From NCBI RefSeq assembly GCF_008369445.1, contig NZ_VTWH01000002.1:1002988-1066987 (forward strand): DNA of 64,000 nucleotides. Direction: 5' to 3'. A program made the translations under genes and the position numbers. This document shows positions 26,149-35,395 of the stretch, in pieces. The number at the start of each line of letters is the position of its first letter. Within the stretch, counting starts at the first letter, position 1. Under the pieces are notes generated by a model. The model did no database searches. It had not been told where the DNA came from and saw only the letters and a program-made list of their open reading frames with translations. Source of the DNA: Aureimonas fodinaquatilis (GTDB lineage Bacteria; Pseudomonadota; Alphaproteobacteria; Rhizobiales; Rhizobiaceae).

Positions 26149-27891
26149 ATGCTCACGCGTTTCTTTTCATATTATGGCCCATGGCGCGGCCTTTTCTTTC
26201 TGGATTTTGGTTGCGCGGTGCTGGCTGGCCTTCTCGAACTGGGTTTTCCAATTGCCATCAAGCTTTTTATCGATGAGCTTCTGCCCAGCGGTCAGTGGGG
26301 GTTTATTCTTGTAGCCTCGGTTCTGCTGCTGCTGCTCTATGTTCTGAACACCGGCCTGATGGCCGTGGTGACCTATTTCGGGCACATGCTTGGCATCAAC
26401 ATTGAAACTGAAATGCGCGCCAAGGCCTTCGACCATTTGCAGAAACTGTCCTTTGGCTATTTCGACAACACCAAAACCGGCCATCTGGTAGCCCGGTTGA
26501 CCAAGGATCTGGAAGAGATTGGCGAGGTGGCCCATCATGGTCCCGAGGACCTGTTCATCGCCATCATGACGTTTATCGCCGCCTTTGTGCTGATGTTGTT
26601 TGTTCATCCGCAACTGGCATTCATCACCGCCGCTGTTGTGCCGTTCGGCACATGGCTGACGGTGCGTTATGGTTCGCGCATGTCTGACACATGGCGGGCA
26701 ATTTATCGCAGCGTTGCCGATTTCAACGCACGAATTGAAGAGAATGTTGGCGGCATTCGCGTCGTCAAATCCTTCACCAATGAAGATTATGAGCGCCGGC
26801 TTTTCGCCGAGGACAACCAGCAATATCGCACACGAAAGCTGGATGCCTATCGAATCATGGCTGCCAGCCAGTCGCTCAACTACATGTCCATGCGCCTGAC
26901 CCAGTTGGTCGTTATGGTTGCCGGCACCTATTACGTGCTGCAAGGCAACCTTTCCATAGGCGGTTTTGTGGGTTTCCTGCTGCTGGTCAATGTCTTCTTC
27001 CGGCCGGTTGAAAAAATTGCCGCGGTCCTGGAAACCTATCCCAAGGGCATAGCCGGTTTTCGCCGCTATCTGGAGTTTCTTGATACATCGCCCGACATTG
27101 TTGACAAGCCGACAGCCAAAGAACTGGCCAATTTGAAAGGCGCTGTCAGCTTCAGCGATGTGCACTTTTCATACCTGCCCGAGCAACCCGTGCTGCGCGG
27201 GATAGACCTGACCATTCGGCCCGGTGAAACGGTGGCCTTTGTTGGCCCTTCCGGCGCGGGCAAGACCACCATATGCTCACTGGTACCGCGCTTTTACGAC
27301 GTGACCTCTGGCGCAATCCTGATTGATGGACATGATATTCGCGATGTCACCATGACATCCTTGCGTCGGCATATCGGCGTCGTCCAGCAGGATGTATTTC
27401 TGTTTGGCGGCTCTGTGCGTGAAAACATAGCCTATGGCAGGCTGGACGCAACTGAGGCGGAAATTGTTGAAGCCATGCAGCGCGCCCATCTGGAAGACAC
27501 GGTTGCCGCCCTGCCTGATGGCCTGGACACGATTGTGGGCGAACGCGGTGTGAAACTTTCCGGTGGGCAAAAGCAGCGACTGTCGATTGCCCGGATGTTT
27601 TTGAAAGACCCGAAAATTCTTATTCTTGATGAGGCCACATCGGCGCTGGACACCGAAACAGAGCGGGCAATTCAAGCCGCACTGGCCGAGCTTTCGCAGG
27701 GACGAACATCGCTGATCATCGCACACCGGCTGTCCACCATTCAACATGCAGACCGAATAGTGGTGATAGATAAGGGGCGAATTGTCGAACAGGGCTCACA
27801 TGAAGACCTTTTGAGCCGCGAAGGTGCCTACAGCCGCCTGTCGAAAGCTCAGGCAATGAAGATTGAGGAAATTTCGCTACAGTTGCAATAA
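26149..27891 (+). CDS. ABC exporter half-transporter (MsbA/YheH type)
   Basis: 580 residues: a six-TM exporter domain (residues 1-315), then one ATPase. Walker A is VAFVGPSGAGKTTICSLV, Q-loop VVQQDVFLFGG, signature LSGGQKQRLSIARMFL, Walker B ILILDEATSALD, H-loop IIAHRLSTIQH. It should work as a homodimer and export lipid, drug or peptide. It precedes a large autotransporter gene by 94 nt in the same direction; autotransporters do not need an ABC exporter, so the link is not functional by default. Confidence 0.93.
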   Translation: MLTRFFSYYGPWRGLFFLDFGCAVLAGLLELGFPIAIKLFIDELLPSGQWGFILVASVLLLLLYVLNTGLMAVVTYFGHMLGINIETEMRAKAFDHLQKLSFGYFDNTKTGHLVARLTKDLEEIGEVAHHGPEDLFIAIMTFIAAFVLMLFVHPQLAFITAAVVPFGTWLTVRYGSRMSDTWRAIYRSVADFNARIEENVGGIRVVKSFTNEDYERRLFAEDNQQYRTRKLDAYRIMAASQSLNYMSMRLTQLVVMVAGTYYVLQGNLSIGGFVGFLLLVNVFFRPVEKIAAVLETYPKGIAGFRRYLEFLDTSPDIVDKPTAKELANLKGAVSFSDVHFSYLPEQPVLRGIDLTIRPGETVAFVGPSGAGKTTICSLVPRFYDVTSGAILIDGHDIRDVTMTSLRRHIGVVQQDVFLFGGSVRENIAYGRLDATEAEIVEAMQRAHLEDTVAALPDGLDTIVGERGVKLSGGQKQRLSIARMFLKDPKILILDEATSALDTETERAIQAALAELSQGRTSLIIAHRLSTIQHADRIVVIDKGRIVEQGSHEDLLSREGAYSRLSKAQAMKIEEISLQLQ

Positions 27892-27985
27892 ACCGTTAAT
27901 TCGCCAGCGCGCAGTGCATTGCCTGCAAGACCAAATTAACTATCATGCCACCTGGGGTTGATTTCGAGTCATAGGGCAATTCAAA

Positions 27986-30976
27986 ATGCGGCATAGAAAA
28001 CGCCAGTGCGTGCGCGCCGCTTTTATTGCCGCCGTGCTGCCCGTGGTTCCCGCATTTGGCCAGACAGCACCCTTTGTCGTTCAACCGGAAGACATCTTCC
28101 CCTCACCTGATCCATTTGAAATTCTGGCAACAGACGTTCTGGAATTCAGCGGCACCGAAAGCGCCGGCAGCCAATCCATCACCCGCAATACGGGCGAACT
28201 GGTGCTGTTTCAGGATGATTCGACTGCGGCCGATGCCAATATAACGATCAACGGTGGCGGAGCCGCCCGGTTTGAAGGCCGGGCGGTTGCCGGAGATGCC
28301 AGAATTACCAACAATTCCGGGTTGGAATTCACCCAGCAGGCCAGCGCAGCCAGTTCAGCGCTTGTGAACAACGGCGATGGCTCCATGCGCTTTTCCGGCA
28401 GTGCCACCGCTGCCGATGCCACGTTGGAAAACAGCGGCAGACTGCTGTTCACCGATCAGGCCAGTGGCGGCAACGCGTTCATGACCAACAACCAATCAGG
28501 CCTGATCGTATTCGCCGGCTCCTCACAGGCAGGCAGCAACCTTTTGGCCAATAGCGGCAGCGTGCTGTTTGCTGGTGCCAGCTCAGCGGCAGGGCGGTTC
28601 ATCGTCAACAATGCCGGCGGGCAGCTTACCTTTGCCGGAGCCAGCAATGCAGGTTCCGCAGACATTGCCAATAATGGCCTGTTGGACTTTGCCGGATCGG
28701 CTTCCCTGAGCACCGCAACGATTGTCAACAATGGCAGTGGCACTCTGCTGTTTTCTGAAGAATCGACTGCTGGTCTGGGCGATATTTCAAATGCCGGGCT
28801 GTTGCAGTTTTCCGGAAACAGCCGTGCCGGGCAAGCCATCATCCTGACGCAACAGGGTGGGCGCACGCAGTTTCAGGAAAATGCCTCTGGCGATCTGGCT
28901 CAGATGCGCATTGAAGACAATGCGATCGTCGATTTTTCCGCTCTGACCAATGGCGGCACAAGCGTCGGCTCATTGCTTGGCACGGGCCAGGTCTATCTCG
29001 GCAGCAACACCCTGACCGTCGGCGGCAACAATCTGGATACGGCCGTTGGCGGCTTGTCAGACGGTGGCATTGCCGGTGGTGTTGGCGGGTCGCTGATCAA
29101 AGTTGGCGCGGGCACACTCCGTTTGCAGAACATCAACGACTATACCGGCGAAACCCGTATCGCTTCCGGCGTGTTGCAGGCGGCCGGTGCCAATGTCTTT
29201 GCCCCGCGGTCCACGGTTATCGTCGGCGCTGGCGGTATGCTGGATGTTGCCGGGTTCGACCAGCAGATTGGCGCATTGGCTGGCGATGGACTGGTTGAAC
29301 TGGCTGCCAACACATTGACCATCGGCAGCAACAACCAGTCATCGCTGTTTGCAGGCACTTTTCTGGGTGCGGGCGGCATTCGCAAGATTGGCAGCGGCAC
29401 GCTTCAGGTCACCGGTGACAGTGCCATTTTCGGCGCTTCATCGGTTGAGGGCGGAGTGCTGCAACTTGATGGCAGCCTTGCCCTTTCACCCCTGGCAATT
29501 GGCACTGGCGCGCGTTTGACCGGCATCGGAATGGCAGGGCCAACAACGATTATTTCCGGGGGAACCGTGGCCCCCGGCCCCGGAATTGGCACATTGTCAT
29601 TTGCCGGACCGCTGACGCTTTTGCCGGGTGCATTTTACAATGCTGATGTTGCAGGGGCCGTCAGTGACACACTGCAGGTGGCCGGAACAGCGCAGATTGA
29701 CGGAGCCGTGCTGGCTGTAACTCTGGATGGTTTGCTGCAGCCGGGTGCATTTTACCCGATACTGCAGGCAACGGGCATCAGTGGTACGTTCGCGACGTCG
29801 ATAGCCGAATTGGCATTTCTGACGCCGGTGCTGACCTATTCACCGACCAATGTCGTGCTGAACTTTGATCGCAACTCTGTCAGCTTTGCTGATGTTGCCC
29901 TGACGCGCAACCAGCGCAACGCTGCTGCAGGTCTTGAGTCTACCGGCGCGTGGAACACTGCGTATCTTGCAGTGCTTTCCGGCGATGCCAGCAATGCCCG
30001 ACTGGCATTTGACCAGCTATCGGGCGAGGTGCATGCAGCAACGCAACTGGCCCTGATCGACTCCAACCGGCTGGTACAGCGGACAATGTCCCGGCGACTA
30101 GACCCGGCTGCCGGCCGCAATCGCAGTTTTGACGCTGTACCGGTGCTGTCATCCGTGGAGGCGTGGGCCGCGGGCAATTATGCCAGCGCGAATTACGATG
30201 GTGACGGCAATGCCTCAGGCTTCAGTGCGGATGCTTCAACCGGTCTGATAGGCCTCGATGCGCAACTGGCCGGCCAGTATCGGCTGGGCCTTCTAGCTGC
30301 ATATGGAGAATCGACCCTGCGACTGGACACGGGCTCTTCCAGGGCGCAGGCCGACAATCTGTTGCTGGGCGTTTATGCCGGGGCTGACTGGAACAATTTT
30401 GAGTTGAAGGCCGGCGCGTCCTACGGTTTTCATGATATCACAACCAATAGAACAATATCCTTCGCCAATTTTGCTGACCAGGTATCGGGCCAGTATAGCG
30501 CCAACACGGCGCAGGTTTTTGCTGAGCTGGGATATCGTTTTGCTGCAGGCGCTTTGACACTCACCCCATACGGTGCGGTAAACTATATTCACACCAGCAC
30601 AGATGGCTTTGCTGAATCCGGTGGCGATGCCAGCCTTTTCGGGCAGAGTCAGGACAGCGGCGTTACCATTGCCACTCTGGGCGCGCGTGCATCTTTGCCC
30701 ATTGCGCTTTCCTATTCAGTTCCTTCACGTTTGTATGGTGAAGTGGCCTGGCATCTGGTGTCGGGTGACACCACCCCTGTCAACATGCTGGCGTTCGCTG
30801 GCGGCATTCCCTTTCAGACAGCAGGCACGCCCTTGCCCGGCAATGTCGTTTCTGTTCAGGCTGGGATAGACGTTAATCTGGCACCGGCAATAACGATTGG
30901 CCTGAATTATTCCGGAGACTTTTCAAGCAGTTTCAATTCCCACAGCGGTATGGTGGATTTTAATTACCGGTTCTAG
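27986..30976 (+). CDS. Autotransporter with repeat-rich passenger domain
   Basis: 996 residues. A signal peptide (residues 1-26, ending VVPAFGQ) is followed by a passenger. Residues 50-315 hold about eleven degenerate repeats of 22-25 residues with the pattern N-x-G-x-L-x-F-x-G-x-A-x-A-G (for example ANSGSVLFAGASSAAG). Next come two autotransporter-associated beta-strand repeats (IKVGAGTLRLQNINDYTGET; IRKIGSGTLQVTGDS). The C-terminal 280 residues form a beta-barrel ending NYRF, with the usual aromatic last residue. The mature protein should be a surface beta-helix, perhaps an adhesin. No protease triad was recognised. Confidence 0.93.
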   Translation: MRHRKRQCVRAAFIAAVLPVVPAFGQTAPFVVQPEDIFPSPDPFEILATDVLEFSGTESAGSQSITRNTGELVLFQDDSTAADANITINGGGAARFEGRAVAGDARITNNSGLEFTQQASAASSALVNNGDGSMRFSGSATAADATLENSGRLLFTDQASGGNAFMTNNQSGLIVFAGSSQAGSNLLANSGSVLFAGASSAAGRFIVNNAGGQLTFAGASNAGSADIANNGLLDFAGSASLSTATIVNNGSGTLLFSEESTAGLGDISNAGLLQFSGNSRAGQAIILTQQGGRTQFQENASGDLAQMRIEDNAIVDFSALTNGGTSVGSLLGTGQVYLGSNTLTVGGNNLDTAVGGLSDGGIAGGVGGSLIKVGAGTLRLQNINDYTGETRIASGVLQAAGANVFAPRSTVIVGAGGMLDVAGFDQQIGALAGDGLVELAANTLTIGSNNQSSLFAGTFLGAGGIRKIGSGTLQVTGDSAIFGASSVEGGVLQLDGSLALSPLAIGTGARLTGIGMAGPTTIISGGTVAPGPGIGTLSFAGPLTLLPGAFYNADVAGAVSDTLQVAGTAQIDGAVLAVTLDGLLQPGAFYPILQATGISGTFATSIAELAFLTPVLTYSPTNVVLNFDRNSVSFADVALTRNQRNAAAGLESTGAWNTAYLAVLSGDASNARLAFDQLSGEVHAATQLALIDSNRLVQRTMSRRLDPAAGRNRSFDAVPVLSSVEAWAAGNYASANYDGDGNASGFSADASTGLIGLDAQLAGQYRLGLLAAYGESTLRLDTGSSRAQADNLLLGVYAGADWNNFELKAGASYGFHDITTNRTISFANFADQVSGQYSANTAQVFAELGYRFAAGALTLTPYGAVNYIHTSTDGFAESGGDASLFGQSQDSGVTIATLGARASLPIALSYSVPSRLYGEVAWHLVSGDTTPVNMLAFAGGIPFQTAGTPLPGNVVSVQAGIDVNLAPAITIGLNYSGDFSSSFNSHSGMVDFNYRF

Positions 30977-31044
30977 AACAGCAATGTTTCTCAGCCGGAT
31001 TTACAACCCGGCCCGGTGCGGGCACACATCCTGAAGCAATTCCC

Positions 31045-31064
31045 GTTGAAACGGAATCGTTTCA
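31045..31064. repeat. Small palindromic repeat (copy 1)
   Basis: GTTGAAACG, spacer GAAT, CGTTTCA. It resembles the two copies at 55735-55754 and 55794-55813 and is preceded by a similar AATTCCC. It lies just upstream of the carboxypeptidase gene. Confidence 0.55.
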
Positions 31065-31126
31065 TGGGCACGACGGTGAGACAAGACGTTAGAGCGTTAG
31101 GCGATTATTTACGCCACGGAAGCAGC

Positions 31127-32002
31127 ATGACATTCATGACCAAACTGAACAAAAGCCGTTTGCCGGCACTCTGGCTGATTTTGACACTGGTTGGCCTGGC
31201 AGGCTGCCAAAGCACCGAAGTGCTGTCCATCAACACCACACCCGGCACCTCCCCCACGGTTGTTGCCGTTGCGCCGGTTCAGGAGCGGGGTTATTCGGAA
31301 CTGGTACTGGATGCGGGCACTGGCAAAATTCTGTGGCAGGAAAATGCCAATGAGTTGCGCTATCCGGCATCTCTGACCAAGATGATGACGCTGTATCTGC
31401 TGTTTGAGGCAGTGGAAACGCGGCGCATCACGCTGGATACGCCTTTCACGGTTTCCGCTCATGCGGCAAGCATGCCCCCTGCCCGTCTGGGATTGCCGGT
31501 CGCCTCCACCATTACGGTAAGAGATGCCGCAACTGCGCTTGCTGTCCGCTCAGCCAATGATGTTGCCGCCGTTGTGGCCGAACATCTGGCCGGATCAGAA
31601 GAAGCATTTGCAAGGCTGATGACAACGCGGGCGCGATCTCTGGGCATGACACGCACCAATTTTGCCAATGCATCCGGGCTGCCAGACCCGGCGCAGGTTT
31701 CCACCGCACGCGACATGGCGTTGCTGGCACTGGCGTTGCGCAGCCGCTACCCCGCCTATCAGAGCTTCTTCAAGCTTGAGGAATTCCGCTATAATGGCCG
31801 GCGCTATCAAGCCACCAACAAGCTGTTGGGCAGCGTAAACGGGGTAGATGGCATGAAAACCGGCTATATCCGCTCTGCCGGGTTTCATCTTGTCGCCACC
31901 GCACAACGCGGCAACCGCCGCCTTATAGCGATTGTCATGGGTGGCGAAACAGGAAAAGCCCGGAACGATCGCGTTACCGAGCTTTTTGATCAGCATTTCT
32001 GA
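31127..32002 (+). CDS. D-alanyl-D-alanine carboxypeptidase family lipoprotein (peptidase S11)
   Basis: 291 residues. The signal ends in lipobox LVGLAGC, so it is a lipoprotein. The penicillin-binding motifs are all present: SxxK in PASLTKMMTLYLLFEA, SxN in AVRSANDVAAVVAEHLAG, and KTG in GMKTGYIRSAGFHLVA. It trims the terminal D-Ala of peptidoglycan stem peptides. ATG 31127 follows GGAAGCAGC; the frame is open from 31016 but that part holds a repeat. It lacks the C-terminal amphipathic anchor of DacA, which the lipid anchor may replace. Confidence 0.92.
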   Translation: MTFMTKLNKSRLPALWLILTLVGLAGCQSTEVLSINTTPGTSPTVVAVAPVQERGYSELVLDAGTGKILWQENANELRYPASLTKMMTLYLLFEAVETRRITLDTPFTVSAHAASMPPARLGLPVASTITVRDAATALAVRSANDVAAVVAEHLAGSEEAFARLMTTRARSLGMTRTNFANASGLPDPAQVSTARDMALLALALRSRYPAYQSFFKLEEFRYNGRRYQATNKLLGSVNGVDGMKTGYIRSAGFHLVATAQRGNRRLIAIVMGGETGKARNDRVTELFDQHF

Positions 32003-32012
32003 TGCTGGACTA

Positions 32013-32036
32013 CGGGGACAGCACAGCCTGTCCCCG
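32013..32036. terminator. Hairpin between carboxypeptidase gene and mmsA
   Basis: CGGGGACAG, loop CACAGC, CTGTCCCCG: a 9-bp perfect stem between convergent genes. There is no long T run, so it is a possible rather than certain terminator. Confidence 0.65.
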
Positions 32037-32049
32037 CAGCTAATGAGCC

Positions 32050-33546
32050 TTACTTCATCACCGGCATGGAGAATTCGGCACCGGACTTGATGCCCGACGG
32101 CCAGCGGGTGGTGATGGTTTTGGTACGGGTCCAGAAGCGGATCGAATCCGGGCCATGCTGGTTCAGGTCGCCGAAGGAGGAGCGCTTCCACCCGCCGAAG
32201 GAATGGTAGGCCAGCGGGGTTGGGATAGGAACATTGACCCCGATCATGCCGACATTGACGCGCGACGCAAAGTCGCGTGCCGCATCACCGTCTCGCGTGA
32301 AGATCGCAACACCATTGCCGTATTCATGCTTCATCGGCAGGTCCAGCGCCGCTTCGTAATTCTCGGCCCGAACAATGGTCAGAACCGGGCCGAAAATCTC
32401 CTGACGATAGATTTCCATGTCGGGTGTTACATTGTCGAACAAGCATGCACCGACGTAAAAACCATCCTCATAGCCCTGCAGACTGAAACCGCGGCCATCA
32501 ACGGCCAGCGTCGCGCCTTCTTCGACGCCTTTGTCAATCAGTTGCAGAATTTTCTGCTGGGACGCTTTGGTAACAACCGGGCCAAAGTCGGCAGTCGCAA
32601 CGGTGTATGGCGCAATTTTCAGCTTTTCAACGCGGGGAATCAGCCGTTCCATCAAGGCGTCTGCGGTGGCCTGGCCAACGGGAACTGCCACGGAAATAGC
32701 CATGCAACGCTCGCCCGCAGAGCCGTAGCCCGCGCCGATCAACGCATCTGCCGCCTGATCAAGATCCGCATCCGGCATGATGATCATGTGGTTCTTGGCA
32801 CCACCGAAAGTCTGGGCACGCTTGCCGTAGCGCGCGGCTTCGCCGTAAACATAGGCGGCGATTGGCGTGGAGCCGACAAAAGATATGGCGCTGATATCCG
32901 GATGCTGAAGGATACCATCCACCGCTTCCTTATCGCCGTTGACAACGTTGAGAATGCCTTTCGGCAGACCAGCCTCAATCATCAGTTCGGCAAGGCGCAG
33001 CGGCACCGAAGGGTCACGCTCGGACGGCTTGAGAATGAAGGCATTTCCGGCGGCAATGGCCGGAGCAAACATCCACATGGGAATCATGCCCGGGAAATTG
33101 AACGGGGTTATTCCCGCACCAATGCCAACCGGCTGGCGCATGGAGAACATGTCGATGCCCGGCCCTGCGCCTTCGGTGTATTCGCCTTTTTGCAAATGCG
33201 GGATGCCAATGACAAATTCACAGACTTCCAGCCCGCGCTGAATATCGCCCTTGGAATCTTCCACTGTCTTGCCATGTTCCGCAGACAGAAGCTCCGCCAG
33301 CTCCTGCATATTGGCGTTCAGCAATTCCACAAACTTGATGAAAACGCGCGAACGGCGTTGCGGATTTGTTGCTGCCCAGGCTGGCTGCGCGCGTTTGGCT
33401 GAATCCACTGCTGCCTGCAGGTCGGCAGGACCGGCCAGATCCAGCAATCCGGAAACCTGCCCGGTTGCCGGATTGAACACCTCAGCCGTGCGACCAGAGG
33501 TTCCGGAAACACGTGCGCCATCAATAAAGTGCGGAATATTGCCCAT
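32050..33546 (-). CDS. mmsA: CoA-acylating methylmalonate-semialdehyde dehydrogenase
   Basis: 498 residues. Converts (methyl)malonate semialdehyde plus CoA and NAD+ to propionyl- or acetyl-CoA, at the end of valine and myo-inositol breakdown. The catalytic Cys is in GSAGERCMAISVAV. Family-specific stretches are TPFNFPGMIPMWMFAPAIAA and RQPVGIGAGITPFNFPG. ATG 33544-33546 lies ten bases after GGAGG. A divergent LysR gene is 100 nt away and probably controls it. The same activity is called IolA in inositol pathways, relevant given iolB at 7 kb. Confidence 0.95.
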   Translation of the reverse strand: MGNIPHFIDGARVSGTSGRTAEVFNPATGQVSGLLDLAGPADLQAAVDSAKRAQPAWAATNPQRRSRVFIKFVELLNANMQELAELLSAEHGKTVEDSKGDIQRGLEVCEFVIGIPHLQKGEYTEGAGPGIDMFSMRQPVGIGAGITPFNFPGMIPMWMFAPAIAAGNAFILKPSERDPSVPLRLAELMIEAGLPKGILNVVNGDKEAVDGILQHPDISAISFVGSTPIAAYVYGEAARYGKRAQTFGGAKNHMIIMPDADLDQAADALIGAGYGSAGERCMAISVAVPVGQATADALMERLIPRVEKLKIAPYTVATADFGPVVTKASQQKILQLIDKGVEEGATLAVDGRGFSLQGYEDGFYVGACLFDNVTPDMEIYRQEIFGPVLTIVRAENYEAALDLPMKHEYGNGVAIFTRDGDAARDFASRVNVGMIGVNVPIPTPLAYHSFGGWKRSSFGDLNQHGPDSIRFWTRTKTITTRWPSGIKSGAEFSMPVMK

Positions 33547-33648
33547 CAATTTCAATCCTCCAGAAAGTTGCTTAAGGCTTGACCGGTTGGTGACTTTATT
33601 TCAAGATCACTCAACGCGAAATCGTTGTGCAAAAATTGAAGTGCCGCT

Positions 33649-34530
33649 ATGGACTGGGATGATCTGCGAGTTTTTCTGACCATAGCGCGCACCGGGCAAA
33701 TTCTGGCCGCAGCCAAACGGCTGGGGCTGAACCATGCAACGGTTGCCCGCCGCCTTGACCGACTTGAAAGCAAGCTGCATGCGCGGCTGTTCACCCGCCG
33801 TTCCACTGGCTGCGAGCTGACCGATACCGGTGCCGCGCTGCTGCTGCGGGCAGAGCGAATAGAGGCTGAAGCCCTTGCGGCAGAGTCATCCTCCGGTGAT
33901 ACCGCATTTTCACTATCCGGAACGGTGAGAGTGGGCGCCCCTGATGGTTTTGGCACGGCTTTTCTGGCACCCAGATTGTGGCGACTGAGCAAGGACCAGC
34001 CACAGCTGACCATTCAGCTTGTGCCAATGGCACGCGCCTTTTCGCTTTCGCGCCGCGAGGCAGATCTGGCGATTACCATTCAACAACCTGACCAGGGGCG
34101 GCTCGTCTGCCGCAAGCTGGTGGATTACGGGTTGGGTCTCTATGCCGCCGCCGACTATCTGCGCGAAAACCCCGCCCCTCTTTCGGTGGAAGATCTGGCG
34201 CGACACAGGCTGATCGGCCATGTGGAGGATCTGGTTTACAGCCCGTCACTGAACTATGCCGAGGATGCAGGGATCAACCTTTCTTCCACCTATGAGGTGT
34301 CATCTGCCATTGGCCAGCTGGAAGCAGTGGCTGCGGGTGCGGGCATTGGAATTCTGCATCATTTCATGGCGCGCGGGCGCGCCAATCTGGTTCCGATCCT
34401 GCCAGACATCAACATCGGCCGGACATATTGGCTGGTCTTTCACCAAAGCACAGCCAATATTGCGAATATACGATTTGTTTCAGACGCAATCTCGGCACTG
34501 GTGCAGGCTGAAAAAGCCTGCTTCCAATAG
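33649..34530 (+). CDS. LysR-family transcriptional regulator
   Basis: 293 residues. The N-terminal winged helix-turn-helix is WDDLRVFLTIARTGQILAAA, then LGLNHATVARRLDRLESKLH. The C-terminal part is the periplasmic-binding-like effector domain (RVGAPDGFGTAFLAPRLWRL). It diverges from mmsA, the classical layout in which a LysR protein regulates its neighbour and itself from the shared 100-nt region. It ends 4 nt before the convergent deacetylase gene. The effector is unknown, perhaps a valine-pathway intermediate. Confidence 0.93.
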   Translation: MDWDDLRVFLTIARTGQILAAAKRLGLNHATVARRLDRLESKLHARLFTRRSTGCELTDTGAALLLRAERIEAEALAAESSSGDTAFSLSGTVRVGAPDGFGTAFLAPRLWRLSKDQPQLTIQLVPMARAFSLSRREADLAITIQQPDQGRLVCRKLVDYGLGLYAAADYLRENPAPLSVEDLARHRLIGHVEDLVYSPSLNYAEDAGINLSSTYEVSSAIGQLEAVAAGAGIGILHHFMARGRANLVPILPDINIGRTYWLVFHQSTANIANIRFVSDAISALVQAEKACFQ

Positions 34531-34534
34531 CCCG

Positions 34535-35395
34535 TTACGCGGCCGCTGCCTCGCGGTGTTCTTCTGCCGGTTTCTGCAGACCGGCAAGACTGGTATCAAC
34601 AATGCGCCAGCCATCCATTGCACCATCGCACAACGCAGGAAACAGCCACGCCGGATCACCCGATTCGACCTTGACGCGTGGCAGATTCAAAAGGTCCTGA
34701 GACGCGCTGCCCGAAACTATCGGGCCATGCAGGCTGGAAAATGCCGTTGTGTATCCGGCTTCCCTGACGCATGCCACAACTTGCGGCGTAATGTCCTTCT
34801 TCGTACCAAATGGATAGGCAAAAGAATTGATTGCAACACCCAACTCGTTTTCAAGGACAGACTTGGACTCAACCAGTTCCTGCAAGGCTTCGTCCCGCGA
34901 CAATTGCCCGAAAGAGCGATGCGAGATCGAGTGCGAGCCGATGGTTATTCCTCCGGTCTGAATTTCACGCAGCTCGCTGAAGCTCATCAGGTCAAAGCCT
35001 TTCGGTTGACCGGAAAGGGCATAAACCACGGAAGGAATGCCATAGCGTTGCAGGATCGGCATGGCGATGGTGCGAACCGTAGGGTCACCATCATCAAAAG
35101 TCACAAGAACAGAGCCGCATTTCAGCTCTGCATTGCCTGCAGCAAAGGCCTCAACCTCTGCCAGCGAAACCGCGCGGCCCGACTTTGCCAGATAGGCCAT
35201 TTCCTGCTCAAACTGGTGAGCGGAAATTGTAAATGGCGCGTGGACCCCCTCACCGAACCGGTGATAGGTCAGGACGCGGATCTGGGGTTCTGATGATCGA
35301 AAAACCCGTCCAGCGACGCTTCCCCCTCCGCCGAAGACCATTCTGGCAGCTTTTTTGGCAAACCATCGACTTGATGCAATACTTTGTCCCGACAT
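34535..35395 (-). CDS. Polysaccharide deacetylase (NodB-homology, CE4)
   Basis: 286 residues. CE4 motif 1 is VTFDDGDPTV (the catalytic Asp pair), motif 2 is IGSHSISHRSFGQL (H-x3-H zinc ligands), and RVLTYHRFG marks the domain start at residue 39. It removes N-acetyl groups from a surface polysaccharide or lipid-linked sugar. The first 38 codons overlap the 3' end of the WecG-type gene in another frame; a start at 35341 or lower would shorten the overlap. Co-location suggests exopolysaccharide modification. Confidence 0.87.
   Translation of the reverse strand: MSGQSIASSRWFAKKAARMVFGGGGSVAGRVFRSSEPQIRVLTYHRFGEGVHAPFTISAHQFEQEMAYLAKSGRAVSLAEVEAFAAGNAELKCGSVLVTFDDGDPTVRTIAMPILQRYGIPSVVYALSGQPKGFDLMSFSELREIQTGGITIGSHSISHRSFGQLSRDEALQELVESKSVLENELGVAINSFAYPFGTKKDITPQVVACVREAGYTTAFSSLHGPIVSGSASQDLLNLPRVKVESGDPAWLFPALCDGAMDGWRIVDTSLAGLQKPAEEHREAAAA

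Noticed and set aside
26167-27165. 332-codon minus-strand frame opposite the ABC exporter
   Set aside because: Antisense to a protein with all ABC motifs; rich in His/Gln as GC-rich shadows often are.
32155-33402. 415-codon plus-strand frame opposite mmsA
   Set aside because: mmsA has catalytic and domain motifs across the whole span; the other frame has none.
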